Below, piece by piece: positions 43,321-54,840 of a stretch of DNA of 64,000 nucleotides. Positions within the stretch are counted from its first letter, which is position 1; every line of letters begins with the position of its first letter. A model generated the notes under the pieces. The model searched no databases. It saw only the letters and a list, made by a program, of their open reading frames with translations, and had not been told where the DNA came from. Origin of the DNA: Anoplolepis gracilipes (lineage: Eukaryota > Arthropoda > Insecta > Hymenoptera > Formicidae); NCBI RefSeq assembly GCF_047496725.1, contig NC_132979.1, positions 12,255,001-12,319,000 on the forward strand, given 5' to 3'. The position numbers and the translations under genes were made by a program.

Positions 43321-44304
43321 TTGTTACGTCCGGAGCGCGGGCGCGGTGCGGTTGCGGTGATCGCTGTACGCGGATCGCGGTGGCCGAGCGGTAAACCTTG
43401 TCACGATCAGCGTAGCGGTGCACCGGAAGCTGGCGGCCGGGACGTAATGGGTAGTAAGGAAAGTGTGAAGTGAGTGAGTAGACAATGAATACAGTTTGAT
43501 TACGTATAACTAAATTTTGTATATTTATTATTATCTTATTTTAACATATATACATGTATTTTACAGGACGAATGGACGACAAAGCTAAGGACAAGAGTGA
43601 ACGGTAGTGCCGTTAGGCGTTTCGGTGGCCGGCAAGATCCGCACTTGGCTGAAGAAGGGCTGCGAAGATACGACCTTCGGAAGCGCAGTTCCGAAGTCTA
43701 TAAGCGGCGGAGGCACGGGCCACGGACGGAATTCGATAGGCGGTAAGGGCCTACGCCTAGAAGGGACGGACGCGTCGTCAGACCTAGGCGGAGTGACGGC
43801 GTTATGGAGCGCGTCTGGTGCAGAGGGTTCCGGCGTACGGCTCTCCGGTGGAGTTCGGGTGAAGTACCGGATGGACGACGGGTCTTGTCCGGCTGGTGCG
43901 GCGATCGACGTTGAGCGTGACAAGTATGACCTTCCTAGGTAGAGTGATCTCACGAGTCGCTTCAATTGGTGCGCGCGGCCAGATCGACGTGACCGACCCA
44001 TGACGATGCTAGGGAGGTAAGCGAAATTACTATCAATTCCATGGTGGAATACATGGCGAGATACAGGGAGACTTTAAATGCGATAACGCGGACGATGACG
44101 AGAACGACAAAAAAAGGGGATTTAAGGTAACCGATAAGGAAAAGCATAGATAAGTTAGTTTAGTTTATTAGGTACGTTAACTTGGCTTTATCTGACGAGA
44201 TGCGAGGACAGGGTGAGCCTTGATAAATTTATTTTAATTTACTATTACTAATGTCTATGTGTTTTATTTTGCAGACCAGTAGAGCGAGCGGAGGAATTGT
44301 GAAA
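43321..44304. other. Unassigned GC-rich stretch, exon-like signals
   Basis: It begins TGTTACGTCCGGAGCGCGGG. ATTTTACAG at about 43566, AGGGAGGTAAGCG at about 44010 and TTTTGCAG at about 44275 look like splice sites bounding GC-rich segments with AT-rich gaps between. On neither strand does a frame look like a known protein; a proline-rich minus-strand frame at 43585-44001 is likely composition only. It could be a non-coding transcript or part of an unknown element. Confidence 0.35.
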
Positions 44305-44850
44305 GACGCCCTGAGAGAGGCGCGGTTCGTGGACTGAAAGGAGGCAGTTCGCTCTGAAAGAGACGCGCTACATGTTAGGAGGCGGAACGCCCTGAAAGAG
44401 GCGCGCGACGTAGATAGAGGTAGTGCAACCCTGAGAGGCGCACTACGAAGGAGGAAGGCAGAACGGCTTTGAAAAAAGCGCGCTGCTAAAGAGGCTGTAG
44501 AGTCGCCCTGAGGGAGGCGCGCTACGAAGGACGGATGCAGGACGCCCTGAGAGAAGCGCGCTACGGTGTAGGTAAGGATGGTTAACGCTCTCCGTCTATT
44601 AGCACTCCATAAGGATAGTATCCTGTGACGTCCAACTAAAATACTAATCTCTTTAATTGTCTATTTCAGGTATCTAAAGCTCTAGGTATGTCAAGGCTGA
44701 CGTCGTGAACCTTGCCAGAAGTGAGCGGATATGGAAAAAGGACCACAAGAACGCCCTGGAAGAGGCGCGCACCGACGCAGGATCAACAGAATGCCCTGAA
44801 GAAGGCGCGCGTCGACGCAGGAAGAATGAGAGCCTGATGTAGGCGCGCAA
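44305..44850 (+). repeat. Degenerate repeat of GCCCTGARRGAGGCGCGC, about 10 copies
   Basis: Copies near 44307, 44353, 44390, 44429, 44468, 44512, 44550, 44752, 44794 and 44832, spaced about 40-50 bases and often flanked by CTACGAAGGA-like sequence. The motif has self-complementary parts (GCCCT/AGGCGCGC). It is split by an AT-rich, intron-like gap at 44570-44672. Confidence 0.65.
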
Positions 44851-44918
44851 GAAGGATGACCTCGTCAGATAAGTAAGACTAATTTGCCCGATAATTTCCG
44901 TATCGAAATTAGAATATA

Positions 44919-45484
44919 AAACATGATAAGATATACTCGGCAATGAGAGCCCATGCGCGGATATTGATGCGTAAAGAAACTGCGTAAAGAAACTGCGTAA
45001 AGAAATTAATTCTTTTCACGAAAGAATTTTTAATTAGTGCACAGAGCACATATTTAGATTCTCATTTTTGAGAATTCTAAAAACCCTCTATACCCCCCTA
45101 AAGAGATGTAGACGAGAAAAAATATCGGGGCGAAGTCGCTGAATCGGGCGTTCTTCAGTTTATCTATCAAGAGGTTTATAAACAAATAGACGAGAGAAGT
45201 ATCGGTGTGGGGCTGAATAGCTCAGTGGTAAGAGCAGTCGCCCGGCAAGCGAGACTCGGGTTCAATTCCCGATTCAGCGACTTCGCCCCAATATTTTTTC
45301 TCGTCTACATCTCTTTAGGGGGGTATAGAAGGTTTTTAGAATTCTCAAAAATGAGAATCTAAATATGTGCTCTGTGCACTAATTAAAAATTCTTTCGTGA
45401 AAAGAATTAATTTCTTTACGCAGTTTCTTTATGCATCAACATCCGCGCATGGGCTCTCATTGCCGAGTATATCTTATCATGTTT
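44919..45484. repeat. Foldback with 220-bp near-identical arms
   Basis: Left arm 44919-45148 and right arm 45268-45484 are inverted copies (for example TAGATTCTCATTTTTGAGAA palindrome in both; TTCTTTTCACGAAAGAATTT and its reverse), differing at few places. The left arm has one extra 13-base AAACTGCGTAAAG copy. The 119-base middle holds most of a tRNA-like sequence whose 3' part is in the right arm. Confidence 0.85.
45211..45280 (+). tRNA. tRNA-like sequence (anticodon region GGC), probably not functional
   Basis: Acceptor GGCTGAA pairs with TTCAGCG at six of seven positions; TA follows; the D arm is GCTC-AGTGGTAA-GAGC; the anticodon arm GTCGC-CCGGCAA-GCGAG pairs at four of five; the T arm TCGGG-TTCAATT-CCCGA pairs fully. 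Internal promoter-like boxes are present. Faults: C instead of T at position 33, only two bases in the variable loop, a G-G mismatch at the first acceptor pair. Loop bases 34-36 would be GGC. It sits in a foldback, so it is more likely a tRNA-derived piece than a working gene. Confidence 0.4.
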
Positions 45485-45956
45485 GTAAATATTGGAGCCG
45501 TATATATTTTCAAATTATTAGAATATAAAACTTGTCCCGATATTTACAGGTGTACCGGTACGAGGGATAATATTTAACGATACAAAGAATTGACACCGCG
45601 AAGATGAGCGACACCTGAAATGGGAAAGAGGCCGCGAACTAACACAGGTATGTATATTTCGAGTAGACTACACGTGTACGATATGACTAATAATTACACA
45701 AATGCAACTTAATAGTAACGATAACGTACTCACCTCACTGGACTGTTCTATGTGACAGGGAACAATAGGCGAACAACACTGTTATGCAGGTATACACTGG
45801 ATATATGGATCTACGATATTAATGGAGTTATAATATTAATTAATTGAAATTTACTCTAAGTATAATTTACAGGCGCAGACAGGTTTCGGACGCGTAAATG
45901 TTATTATATAAGAAATACTAATAGTAATCTAAATTTCGAATGAAGAAAAAAATATA

Positions 45957-45988
<32 letters not shown>

Positions 45989-46690
45989 TATATATATTTA
46001 TAGTTGTATATATATATAAACAATATATATATATTGTTTATAATGTAGATTTGCTGCGAACGGAAATTAAAACAAAATGTTAATAAATGCGAAACAGAAA
46101 AATTAATGTACAATGTGAGCGCAACGAAAAGTGAAGAAAGAAAAGAAATACGATAATGAACGTACAAATATTTAATCAAGGATAAGTTTATAACAAACGG
46201 CGTAAAATAAATGTATGAAGAATGTAAGAAAACGAAAGCTAAGTATTAATATTCGCGATATATTAGTCTCGAGGTCTATAAATTAATGATACTGTCTGAA
46301 TAATACCGAATAATGAGCTATACTGCACTGACTCGATAATGTAATACTGAATCAGTAAGACTGACTGGCTGAATGGATATAATAAGACTGACTGATACTG
46401 AGTGCTATACTAAATGATACTGTGAAAATGAATAATCGCTGAGCGAACGGTGCTCTCGCTTATATACCTGTGGTCGCTGAGAACTCCCACCCTTCCAAAT
46501 TGAAGTGCGCGCAAGTTGGTCCGATCCTGGTCACGCTTGTTTGTTCCAGGTATCACGCGCCGGACAATAGTAAGCGGTCACGGTGTTTGTCGAAAATTTT
46601 CACGTGATTCGATGGTTCTTGAATGTTCTAGAAGCTTCGAAACTAGCGTCTTATTATAATATTTGTATCGTTAATTTCTACGTATATCGC
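45485..46690. other. Unassigned AT-rich stretch with TA runs
   Basis: TA-rich palindromic runs at 45957-46036. Several CAGTCAGTCTTA/TGACTGACT pieces lie at 46340-46410. No gene. The right part, read on the minus strand, resembles a promoter plus transcribed leader. Confidence 0.4.
46459..46468 (-). promoter_or_regulatory. Minus-strand TATA box
   Basis: On the minus strand GGTATATAAG is preceded by GC-rich sequence and followed about 25-30 bases on by TTCGCTCAGCGATT. This resembles the TATA-to-start spacing of LTR promoters, for example the one at 2215. It would drive transcription leftward into 43321-46430. Confidence 0.45.
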
Positions 46691-47084
46691 AATTATTATT
46701 AGTGTTACGATAGCTTATCTGATTACTTATTTATCGCCGCATTATACTATAGTTAAACTTAAATAATTGTAAGGATATCAGAGCATTTCGCTAATTAACT
46801 TATTAATTACTACTTATTTATAATGTCGCGTAATGATATTCGTAAATTATAATGTCTAGATTAGTTTAACGACATTAAACTCGCTATTAACTATATGTAT
46901 ATATGTATATTAATATAAGCTAGCAATAAAAGTTTATATATGTATTGAGTAATAATTGTATAAAGGCACATGTAATACGTCGTGGTATATTTATAATGAG
47001 TAGATGAGGAGTGTGTCGGTGTGTATAAACGCATAAATTTGTAATAAGTTTATATTGTGAGAGATTGAGTGTATAATTTAAATA

Positions 47085-47282
47085 ATGTGTATAGTATGTG
47101 TACGAATTAGCTATAAGAAGCGAGCATTATTATGTCACCATGTATATGGTACGTCTAGTGTATGTATGTTATTATATAAGTATGCTTGCAATAAATTGAT
47201 AATAGGTTTATTGAGAATATGTAGATTATGCGTACTAATGCGTCACCGTGTATATAAAATATTTATAGGATGCGTGTATTAA
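47085..47282 (+). other. 65-codon repeat-encoded ORF, copy 2
   Basis: Starts MCIVCVRISYKKRALLCHHV, ends RHRVYKIFIGCVY; same length and frame as the ORFs at 20061-20258 (minus) and 48523-48720. Cys- and Arg-rich with hydrophobic stretches. No family recognised. Confidence 0.3.
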
Positions 47283-48522
47283 TGCGTTACTGGATGGGTA
47301 ATATGTCTATAATAATCGGATACTGATTAAACATTGTGTAGATGATAAGTTTATAACGTGCGTATTATTGTATCACCGGGTATACGAGGTGACTATTGTT
47401 ATATATTTATATAATATGTTTATTATGGAGTGTGTATGTATGTAACTATTTCATTATGTTCATTATGCGTTTATACTTTGTTTATGGAGTGTATGATTTG
47501 TGTATAATTGTACCACCGTGTATATAGTTATAGTCATTTGTCAAATATGCATATGTGTACTGTAACTATTATTCATATTACATGTCCAATAAAATAATAA
47601 AAAGGTTTTAAGAATATTACTACATATATTCACGTTATTAAATTGACACCCGGTATATAAACCAACATTGTTATAATATTGGTATAAAATAGTGTTTAAT
47701 AACCAGTCGATTCATTTGGTTAAATTCTGTAAGCTTCATACGATAAATCTCGATCGGAACTTTTGAGACATCCTATATATGAACTTTCGTTAATTATTAA
47801 ATCTAAGCAAGCTAAGTAACTCGTATGTGCAATCGCAACCTCCTATGCACAGTCTAAGTCACCTTTTCCCATGTATCAAGAGTTATCGCAACACCGAAAA
47901 GCACCCAATTTTTAATGGCTTAAACATCACAAAAAAACCCGGCCAGTGACCTTAATTAATTATTTCCTGACGCTTTGACTCATAAAGAATAAAAAAAAGT
48001 AGCAATTTATGGGGGTACAGCACCGCAGGGAAAAAATAGGCATACGTTGTTATAGACCCACTTTACCCTAGATAAATGTCATATTTTCAGCCTTAATAAT
48101 TCATTTATTTTAATCTACACCTCAAAAGTATAATTATGCCTTTACTATCAGATGCAGTTCTAGATCCTAAACCTGAATTAATACCGCAATAGCGTACACA
48201 TACAATAGTTCTGTCACTCGATAAGAATATCTAGCCAATTTTACTCGTACTCTACCACAGCGCAGTATTTTCATTAAATCTCAAATTTAACAATAACAAA
48301 AAGGGCAATCAAACCCACCATTTTTATAATAGTTTCCTATCATAAATTCAACCTAATTCTCTAATAAAATCACAGCTAACCATTATTTACAACTATTTCC
48401 CTTATCAACCATGCATATAACTCGGTATATTTATAATAAGTAGATGAGGTGTGTGTCGGTGTGTATAGACGCATGAGTTTGTAATAAGTTTATATTGTGA
48501 GAGATTGTGTATAATTTAAATA

Positions 48523-48720
48523 ATGTGTATAGAATGTGTACGAATTAGCTATAAGAAGCGCGCATTATTTTGTCACCATGTATATGATATGTCTATTATG
48601 TGTATGTTGCTATTTAAGTATGCTTGTAATAAATTTATAGTAGGTTTATTGATAATATGTCGATTATACGTACTAATGCGTCACCGGGTATATAAACTAT
48701 TTATAAGATGCGTGTATTAA
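48523..48720 (+). other. 65-codon repeat-encoded ORF, copy 3
   Basis: Starts MCIECVRISYKKRALFCHHV, ends RHRVYKLFIRCVY; closest to the copy at 20061-20258. Its last third lies just beyond the palindrome arm, so the mirrored copy at 49313 is truncated. Confidence 0.3.
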
Positions 48721-50690
48721 TGTGTTTCTGGGTGGATAATATGTCTGTAATAGTCAGATACTGATTAAACATTGTGTAGATGATAAGTTTATAACGTGCG
48801 TATTATTGTATCACCAGGTATACAAGGTAACTATTGTTATATATTTATATAATATGCTTATTATGGAATGTGTATGTATGTAACTATTTCCTATGTTCGT
48901 TATGCGTTTATACTTTATCTATACAGTGTGTGATGTATGTGTAATCGTACCACCGTGTATATAGATATGATCATTTGTCAATTATGGATATGTGTACTGT
49001 AAATATTATTCATATCCAATAAAATAATAAAGGGATTTTAAGAATATTATCGTAGTCAAGTTATTTCAGATACCTTGTATAACTAAAAGTTAATTAACTG
49101 ATCGTATATATTCATGTGTGACTGACATTTATTATCTCTCCTTTCATTATCTGACCAGAGCTTTATTCGTTTATAAATTCTATATGAGATCTTTATATTA
49201 TTTTCGCTGTAATATATATCATGAGTGGTCCCTTTTAATTATTGTTTTTAATTAATCACACATGCTGTCTGAGCCTCGAGGAGTTCTCATCGGGTCATTA
49301 TAACTTGTCTTATTATCAATAAACCTACTATAAATTTATTACAAGCATACTTAAATAGCAACATACACATAATAGACATATCATATACATGGTGACAAAA
49401 TAATGCGCGCTTCTTATAGCTAATTCGTACACATTCTATACACATTATTTAAATTATACACAATCTCTCACAATATAAACTTATTACAAACTCATGCGTC
49501 TATACACACCGACACACACCTCATCTACTTATTATAAATATACCGAGTTATATGCATGGTTGATAAGGGAAATAGTTGTAAATAATGGTTAGCTGTGATT
49601 TTATTAGAGAATTAGGTTGAATTTATGATAGGAAACTATTATAAAAATGGTGGGTTTGATTGCCCTTTTTGTTATTGTTAAATTTGAGATTTAATGAAAA
49701 TACTGCGCTGTGGTAGAGTACGAGTAAAATTGGCTAGATATTCTTATCGAGTGACAGAACTATTGTATGTGTACGCTATTGCGGTATTAATTCAGGTTTA
49801 GGATCTAGAACTGCATCTGATAGTAAAGGCATAATTATACTTTTGAGGTGTAGATTAAAATAAATGAATTATTAAGGCTGAAAATATGACATTTATCTAG
49901 GGTAAAGTGGGTCTATAACAACGTATGCCTATTTTTTCCCTGCGGTGCTGTACCCCCATAAATTGCTACTTTTTTTTATTCTTTATGAGTCAAAGCGTCA
50001 GGAAATAATTAATTAAGGTCACTGGCCGGGTTTTTTTGTGATGTTTAAGCCATTAAAAATTGGGTGCTTTTCGGTGTTGCGATAACTCTTGATACGTGGG
50101 AAAAGGTGACTTAGACTGTGCATAGGAGGTTGCGATTGCACATACGAGTTACTTAGCTTGCTTAGATTTAATAATTAACGAAAGTTCATATATAGGATGT
50201 CTCAAAAGTACCGATCGAGATTTATCGTATGAAGCTTATAGAATTTAACCAAATGAATCGACTGGTTATTAAACACTATTTTATACCAATATTATAACAA
50301 TGTTGGTTTATATACCGGGTGTCAATTTAATAACGTGAATATATGTAGTAATATTCTTAAAACCCTTTTATTATTTATATATATATTATATATATGTATT
50401 TTTTTTATTTATATATATATTATATATATATATTTTTATTATTTATATATATTATATATATATATATAAATTTTTATTACTAGCTTATACTAATATACAT
50501 ATATACATATAGTTGATAGCGAGTTTAATATCGTTAAACTAATCTAAGGATTATAATTTACAAGTATCATCATGCGACATTGTAAATTAATGGTAATTAA
50601 TAAGTTAATTAGCGAAAACGCCCCGATACCGTTACAATTATTTAAGTTTGACGCTATGACATAATGCGGCGATAAATAAGCAATTATATG

Positions 50691-51640
50691 ATATGCCAAT
50701 TTGTTCTGTAAATCACAAAACATATCAGGTTAAAATATACTAAAATAAAGCAGCAACAAAACTGTCGACAATCTTATACAGACCTCTGTAATCCTTTTCG
50801 TACCATGTTATATGTAAGTCTTCTAATTCACTATTCATATTCATACACAATCAGCATCCATTTTATGAGAATGACATAAGAAACAATTTCCTTTATGAAT
50901 CAAAGAGGCAAGTAATAGTGCAGAGTCTGCCTGAAGATTGTATTTATATATATGCATATGTATAGTGAATTATATTTTTGCATATGAATAGTGAATTAGA
51001 AAACTTACATATAATATGGCGTGAAAAGGATTACAGAAGCCTGTATAAAATTGTTGACAGTTTTGTTGTGACATATACAAATAATTTTGTATATGATTCA
51101 AGGAGGAAAATAATAGCGCAGACTCTAACTGAAAAGTTGAACTGGAAAAAAGCGATGTTATATTTTTGCGTATGAATGCAAATTGTGTATGTCAATTCAA
51201 ATATCTGTAAAATATGTTAAAATGAAGCAGCAACTAAATGTCAACAATCTTATACAGATCTCTTTTCATATCACATTATATGTAAATTTTCTAATTCACT
51301 ATTCATATGCAAAACTATAAGGTCGCTTTTTCCAGTTCAATCTTCAGGCAGAGTCTGTGCTATTATTTTCCTCCTTGAGTCATACACAAAATTATTTGTA
51401 TATGTCACAACAAAACTGTCAATTTTATATAGGCCTCCATAATCCTTTTCGCACCATATTATATGTAAGTGTTCTAATTCATTATTCATATGCAAAAATA
51501 TAATTCACTATACATATGCATATATATAATTAATTCAATCTTCAGGCAGAGTCTGCACTAATACTTTCCTCTTTGATTCATAAAGGAAATTGTTTGTTAT
51601 GTCATTCTAACCTTGTTATGTCAATCTAACCTTGTCAAAA
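50691..51640. repeat. Nested inverted repeats
   Basis: Segments such as TATAATATGGCGTGAAAAGG (51013 on) and CCTTTTCGCACCATATTATA (51455 on), or CAAGGAGGAAAATAATAGCG and its inverse near 51355-51380, pair across the region. At least three alternating copies of one about 250-base unit occur. No gene; frames in it are short. Confidence 0.65.
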
Positions 51641-51779
51641 GTTGTCAAATCAACACTACACTAAGCTATGTGCACATGGCCCGTATTCATGTGCATATAG
51701 TTTAGTGTGTATATTTTCCCACGCTGCCGCGTGCTGCGTGTTGTCACTGCTGTCAGCGACTGACATCTCTGAGCTCCAT

Positions 51780-52193
51780 CTGTTGTAATTTCAGCGAATT
51801 AATCTATCGCTCTGTCTCTCTTTCTTGCCTTGATCTCACGCACACATAATACACGAAAATTTCAACTACATTTATCTTTTTTATTAGACTTCCGAACTCA
51901 TTTCTAAAAGCTAATACTCTCTTATGTTATCCCTATCGAGCCAGCTACATTTGCTGCATGAATAAGCTGCAGAACTTTTACATTAGATAAATATTCTTGT
52001 GACCTGACGCAAGAAAGTCATAACAAAATTGTAAATGTTTGATTTTTTATTTGAAATATAGCTGTCACGCATTGTTATTAAAAATACTTCAATCGTAGAA
52101 AAGGATTTATCAATCATTTTAATTAACAAAGATATCGGTGAGTTTAAAAAATATTAGCGTTTTATCGGTAAGGTAGGGCAGTACGGCATCCCC
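51780..52193. repeat. Transposon right-end repeat, copy 1
   Basis: Aligns at moderate identity with 58990-59384: CTCATTTCTAAAAGCTAATA / AAATCATTTCTAAAAGTTTA, CAGAACTTTTACATTAGATA / CAAAACTTTTATATTAAACA, and the common end TCGGTAAGGTAG...CCCC before TTAA. It seems to be the subterminal part of a TTAA-targeting DNA transposon. Confidence 0.55.
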
Positions 52194-52207
52194 TTAAGGG
52201 GATACCG
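52184..52207. other. TTAA-centred near-perfect palindrome
   Basis: CGGCATCCCCTTAAGGGGAT plus ACCG, 24 bases, one mismatch. The left half equals the end of the repeat at 51780-52193; the right half begins a new block. Two transposon ends sharing one TTAA would look like this. Confidence 0.6.
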
Positions 52208-52283
52208 AAGCGTTGACCGAACTCATACGCGGTTTTGAGCGCCGCCTTGAAAGAACTAAAAAAGTATTACCGACGCAGTCGGC

Positions 52284-52460
52284 ATGAGAGTGAGCGAGAC
52301 AGCAATAGGAGCGAGCGAGATAGCAATAGGAGCGAGCGAGACAGTAATAGGAGCGAGCGAGACAGTAATAGGAGCGAGCAAGACCGCAATAGGAACGAGG
52401 GAGACAGTAATAGGAGCGAGCGAGACAGTAATAGGAGCGAGCGAGAGAGGAATAGCAGCG
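52284..52460 (+). repeat. 21-bp minisatellite, about 8 copies
   Basis: Unit GAGCGAGCGAGACAGTAATA plus G. Period 21 keeps all frames open, giving heptapeptide repeats such as ASETVIG. At 52500-52595 about four units occur in the opposite orientation (CTCGCTCGTTCCTATTATTG). Confidence 0.85.
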
Positions 52461-52499
52461 TGGAAGGAAAGGCTTGAGCCTCGAGTTCTCTCTGCCAGC

Positions 52500-52595
52500 T
52501 GCTATGCCCCTCTCGCTCACTCCTATTACTGTCTCGCTCGTTCCTATTATTGTCTCGCTCGCTTCTATTATCGTCTCTTTCGTTCGCTCACGAAG
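52500..52595 (-). repeat. Inverted minisatellite units
   Basis: About four degenerate units of the 21-bp repeat in reverse orientation, separated from the main array by some 40 unrelated bases, so the locus can form a long hairpin. Confidence 0.75.
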
Positions 52596-52734
52596 AGATA
52601 TTTGTTGTGTGGTAATAGTACACACTGATGCGTAATCTTTGTACATGTGTCGTTTCCAATTGTTATAAAGAAACGACTTTTTATCTCAACCAAAATTTCG
52701 TCGCAAGGCTGAACATAATGTAAAGGACTAATAG

Positions 52735-52868
52735 ACATATACAAAATGTATGTAAACAAATTAAATTTGAGAAATATGTGTATGTAATATAAACATCTAA
52801 TGTCATACTTATTTTTATATCTATATAATAAATATAAATGAATTGTTAAACTTTTTCTTTTATAGTAT

Positions 52869-52925
<57 letters not shown>

Positions 52926-53800
52926 AAAATAAATATTTTATCATACTTGATATCTCTTAGCACTTTACACACGTCTACTTCATCTTGTACGTGGCTTCAT
53001 TATATCATGGCTTTGCATATGCAAAATATGCAATAAGTAGGAACTAAATATGTTACAATATTTTTTGAGAAATATATGTATATATAACACATATCTAATG
53101 TCATACACTTTTCTTATTTTTATCTGTATGTAATATAAATGAAAATAAATTGTCTATTAGAAATACAATTAGATATTGAATATAAAATTATGCTTTTTTT
53201 GTATTTTATACCATAATAAATGAAATTTTAAAACGTATTTTTATAATAGCATTCAATATATATATTATATAAATACATATATTTATTTCTATTGTAAATA
53301 CACGTATTTATAAATTTTTTCACATACATTATGGTATAAAATACAAAATAGAGATAATTATATACTCAACACCTAATATGTATTATAAATAATAAACAAT
53401 TTATTTGCACTTATTACATACAGATAAAAATGAAAAAAGTATATGATATTAGATATATATAGTATTATATACACATATATATTTCTCAAATTAAACATTG
53501 TAGCATATTTAGTTCCATATTTATTGCATGTTTGGCATATGCAAAACCATGATATAATAAAGCTACAAGATGAAGTAGACGTGTGCAAAGTGTCTAAGAG
53601 ATATCAAATATGATAAAATATTTATTTCACAAATATATAATACTAAACATTTATAAAATTAAAGAAAAAGTTTAACAATTTATTTGTATTTATTGTATAG
53701 AGATAAAAATAAGTATATAACATTAGATGTACAATGTTATTTACATATAATTCTTAAATAATTAAATATTTTGTTTATATTTATTGCATACATTTTGCAT
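52735..53800. repeat. Foldback with TA tract
   Basis: Left arm 52735-53090 and right arm 53470-53800 are inverted copies (TGATATCTCTTAGCACTTTA versus its inverse near 53590; CATGGCTTTGCATATGCAAA versus GGCATATGCAAAACCATGAT). An inner pair (TTTTATACCATAATAAATG / CATTATGGTATAAAATAC) continues the symmetry. TA tract at 52866-52920. Confidence 0.75.
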
Positions 53801-53998
53801 GACGATTCCTCCCGCACATGGCTTTGCATGGCAATAATTTTGGTCGAACAAAGAAATGCAACAGAATATGAATGTATATCATTTGACATATGTATACATA
53901 TGGAACGTCAATGTGTAAAAAGAAACGTATAATGCCACTACACGTTAGATCGCCCCTGGCTTTATATATAACATATATAATATAAAATATATTTATAG

Positions 53999-54240
53999 AA
54001 TATTTTATATCTAGAATGGGCCCCATCCATCGCCCATTCTCGTAAGACGCAACCATTATATTTTCGTCTTTCCGATTTGTTAAAATATTTTATATATAGA
54101 ATGGGCCCCATCCATCGCCTATTCTCGTAAGACACAACCATTATATTTTCGTCTTTCCGATTTGTTAAAATATTTTATATATAGAATGAGCCCCTCCATC
54201 GCCCATTCCCGTGAGAACGCAACCATAATGTATGTATTAT
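53999..54240 (+). repeat. 85-bp tandem repeat, three copies
   Basis: Units contain ATAGAATGGGCCCCATCCAT and ATTTTCGTCTTTCCGATTTG. The first two are nearly identical; the third has small deletions. Confidence 0.8.
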
Positions 54241-54840
54241 TTTCGTCTCTCCAAGTACAAAGAAATCAATAATATTGAAGCGTCTTTTTCCAATGATTCA
54301 TTGGATTACCATGTAGGAAAAGGTGACAGTTCATTTTCTGCTATAATATTAAGAAAATGTTGCCTCATTCGTATTCCACACAATTGGAATATTTCTCGTT
54401 ACAAGGATTTCCTTCTAATGCTACAGTTGTGGCGAAAGCTGCAGCATAAATTCCACAACATGTGCCATCAGACTGTACTTAAACCTTTGCAAATATTATA
54501 TCATTTGCACTTATTTGTGAATAACGACGATGAATGTAATTTTTTTCTTTAGATGCCAAATTATCGTATGTACAACCGGGTAAACTGTCGTACACTCGAA
54601 GCTTGGTGCCGTCAAAAATATACATCGCCAGTGATCACTACAATTTCCTCCAATAATTTGTAAGCTTTTGTCGCTATGACTTGCTTCAATTAAATGAGGA
54701 TATTCTAAATATAGCACACTTTGTGTTTCAAAATGAGATTTATTTCTTACGATGCGTAAAAATCGGTCCAATAATTCGTCGTTTAGTTTGCAACCTACAG
54801 GTAATACATTGTCCCTTACTAAATTAATAGCTCAGTAATG
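54241..54840. other. No assignable gene
   Basis: Frames on both strands reach about 100 codons (54232-54552 plus, 54771-54511 minus) but are not convincing. A minus-strand stretch near 54640-54560 reads FDGTKLRVYDSLPGCTYDNL, possibly a transposon protein scrap. Confidence 0.3.

Larger units (their letters stand above)
46690..50690. repeat. Giant palindromic AT-rich repeat
   Basis: Arms 47588-48656 and 49313-50381 are near-identical inverted copies of about 1.07 kb around a 656-base centre. Outer parts (46690-46950 and 50480-50690) are also inverted copies but more diverged. In addition 46960-47590 and 48423-49050 are direct copies. Much of it is found again, in inverse order, at 18561-20520. 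No protein-coding feature apart from a 65-codon ORF. The structure suggests two inverted insertions of one non-autonomous element. Confidence 0.8.

Noticed and set aside
43585..44001. 138-codon proline-rich minus-strand frame
   Set aside because: No family resemblance; composition of a GC-rich region with splice-like sites on the other strand explains it.
47588..50381. Palindrome as an assembly artefact
   Set aside because: Possible, but arms differ at several places and the centre is non-palindromic with relatives at 19480-20060, so it was kept as real pending long reads.
52194..52646. 150-codon frame with SYYCLAR repeats and its plus-strand partners
   Set aside because: Product of the 21-bp minisatellite.
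54232..54771. Opposed 106- and 86-codon frames as genes
   Set aside because: Neither shows a recognisable domain; they overlap on opposite strands and follow a tandem repeat.
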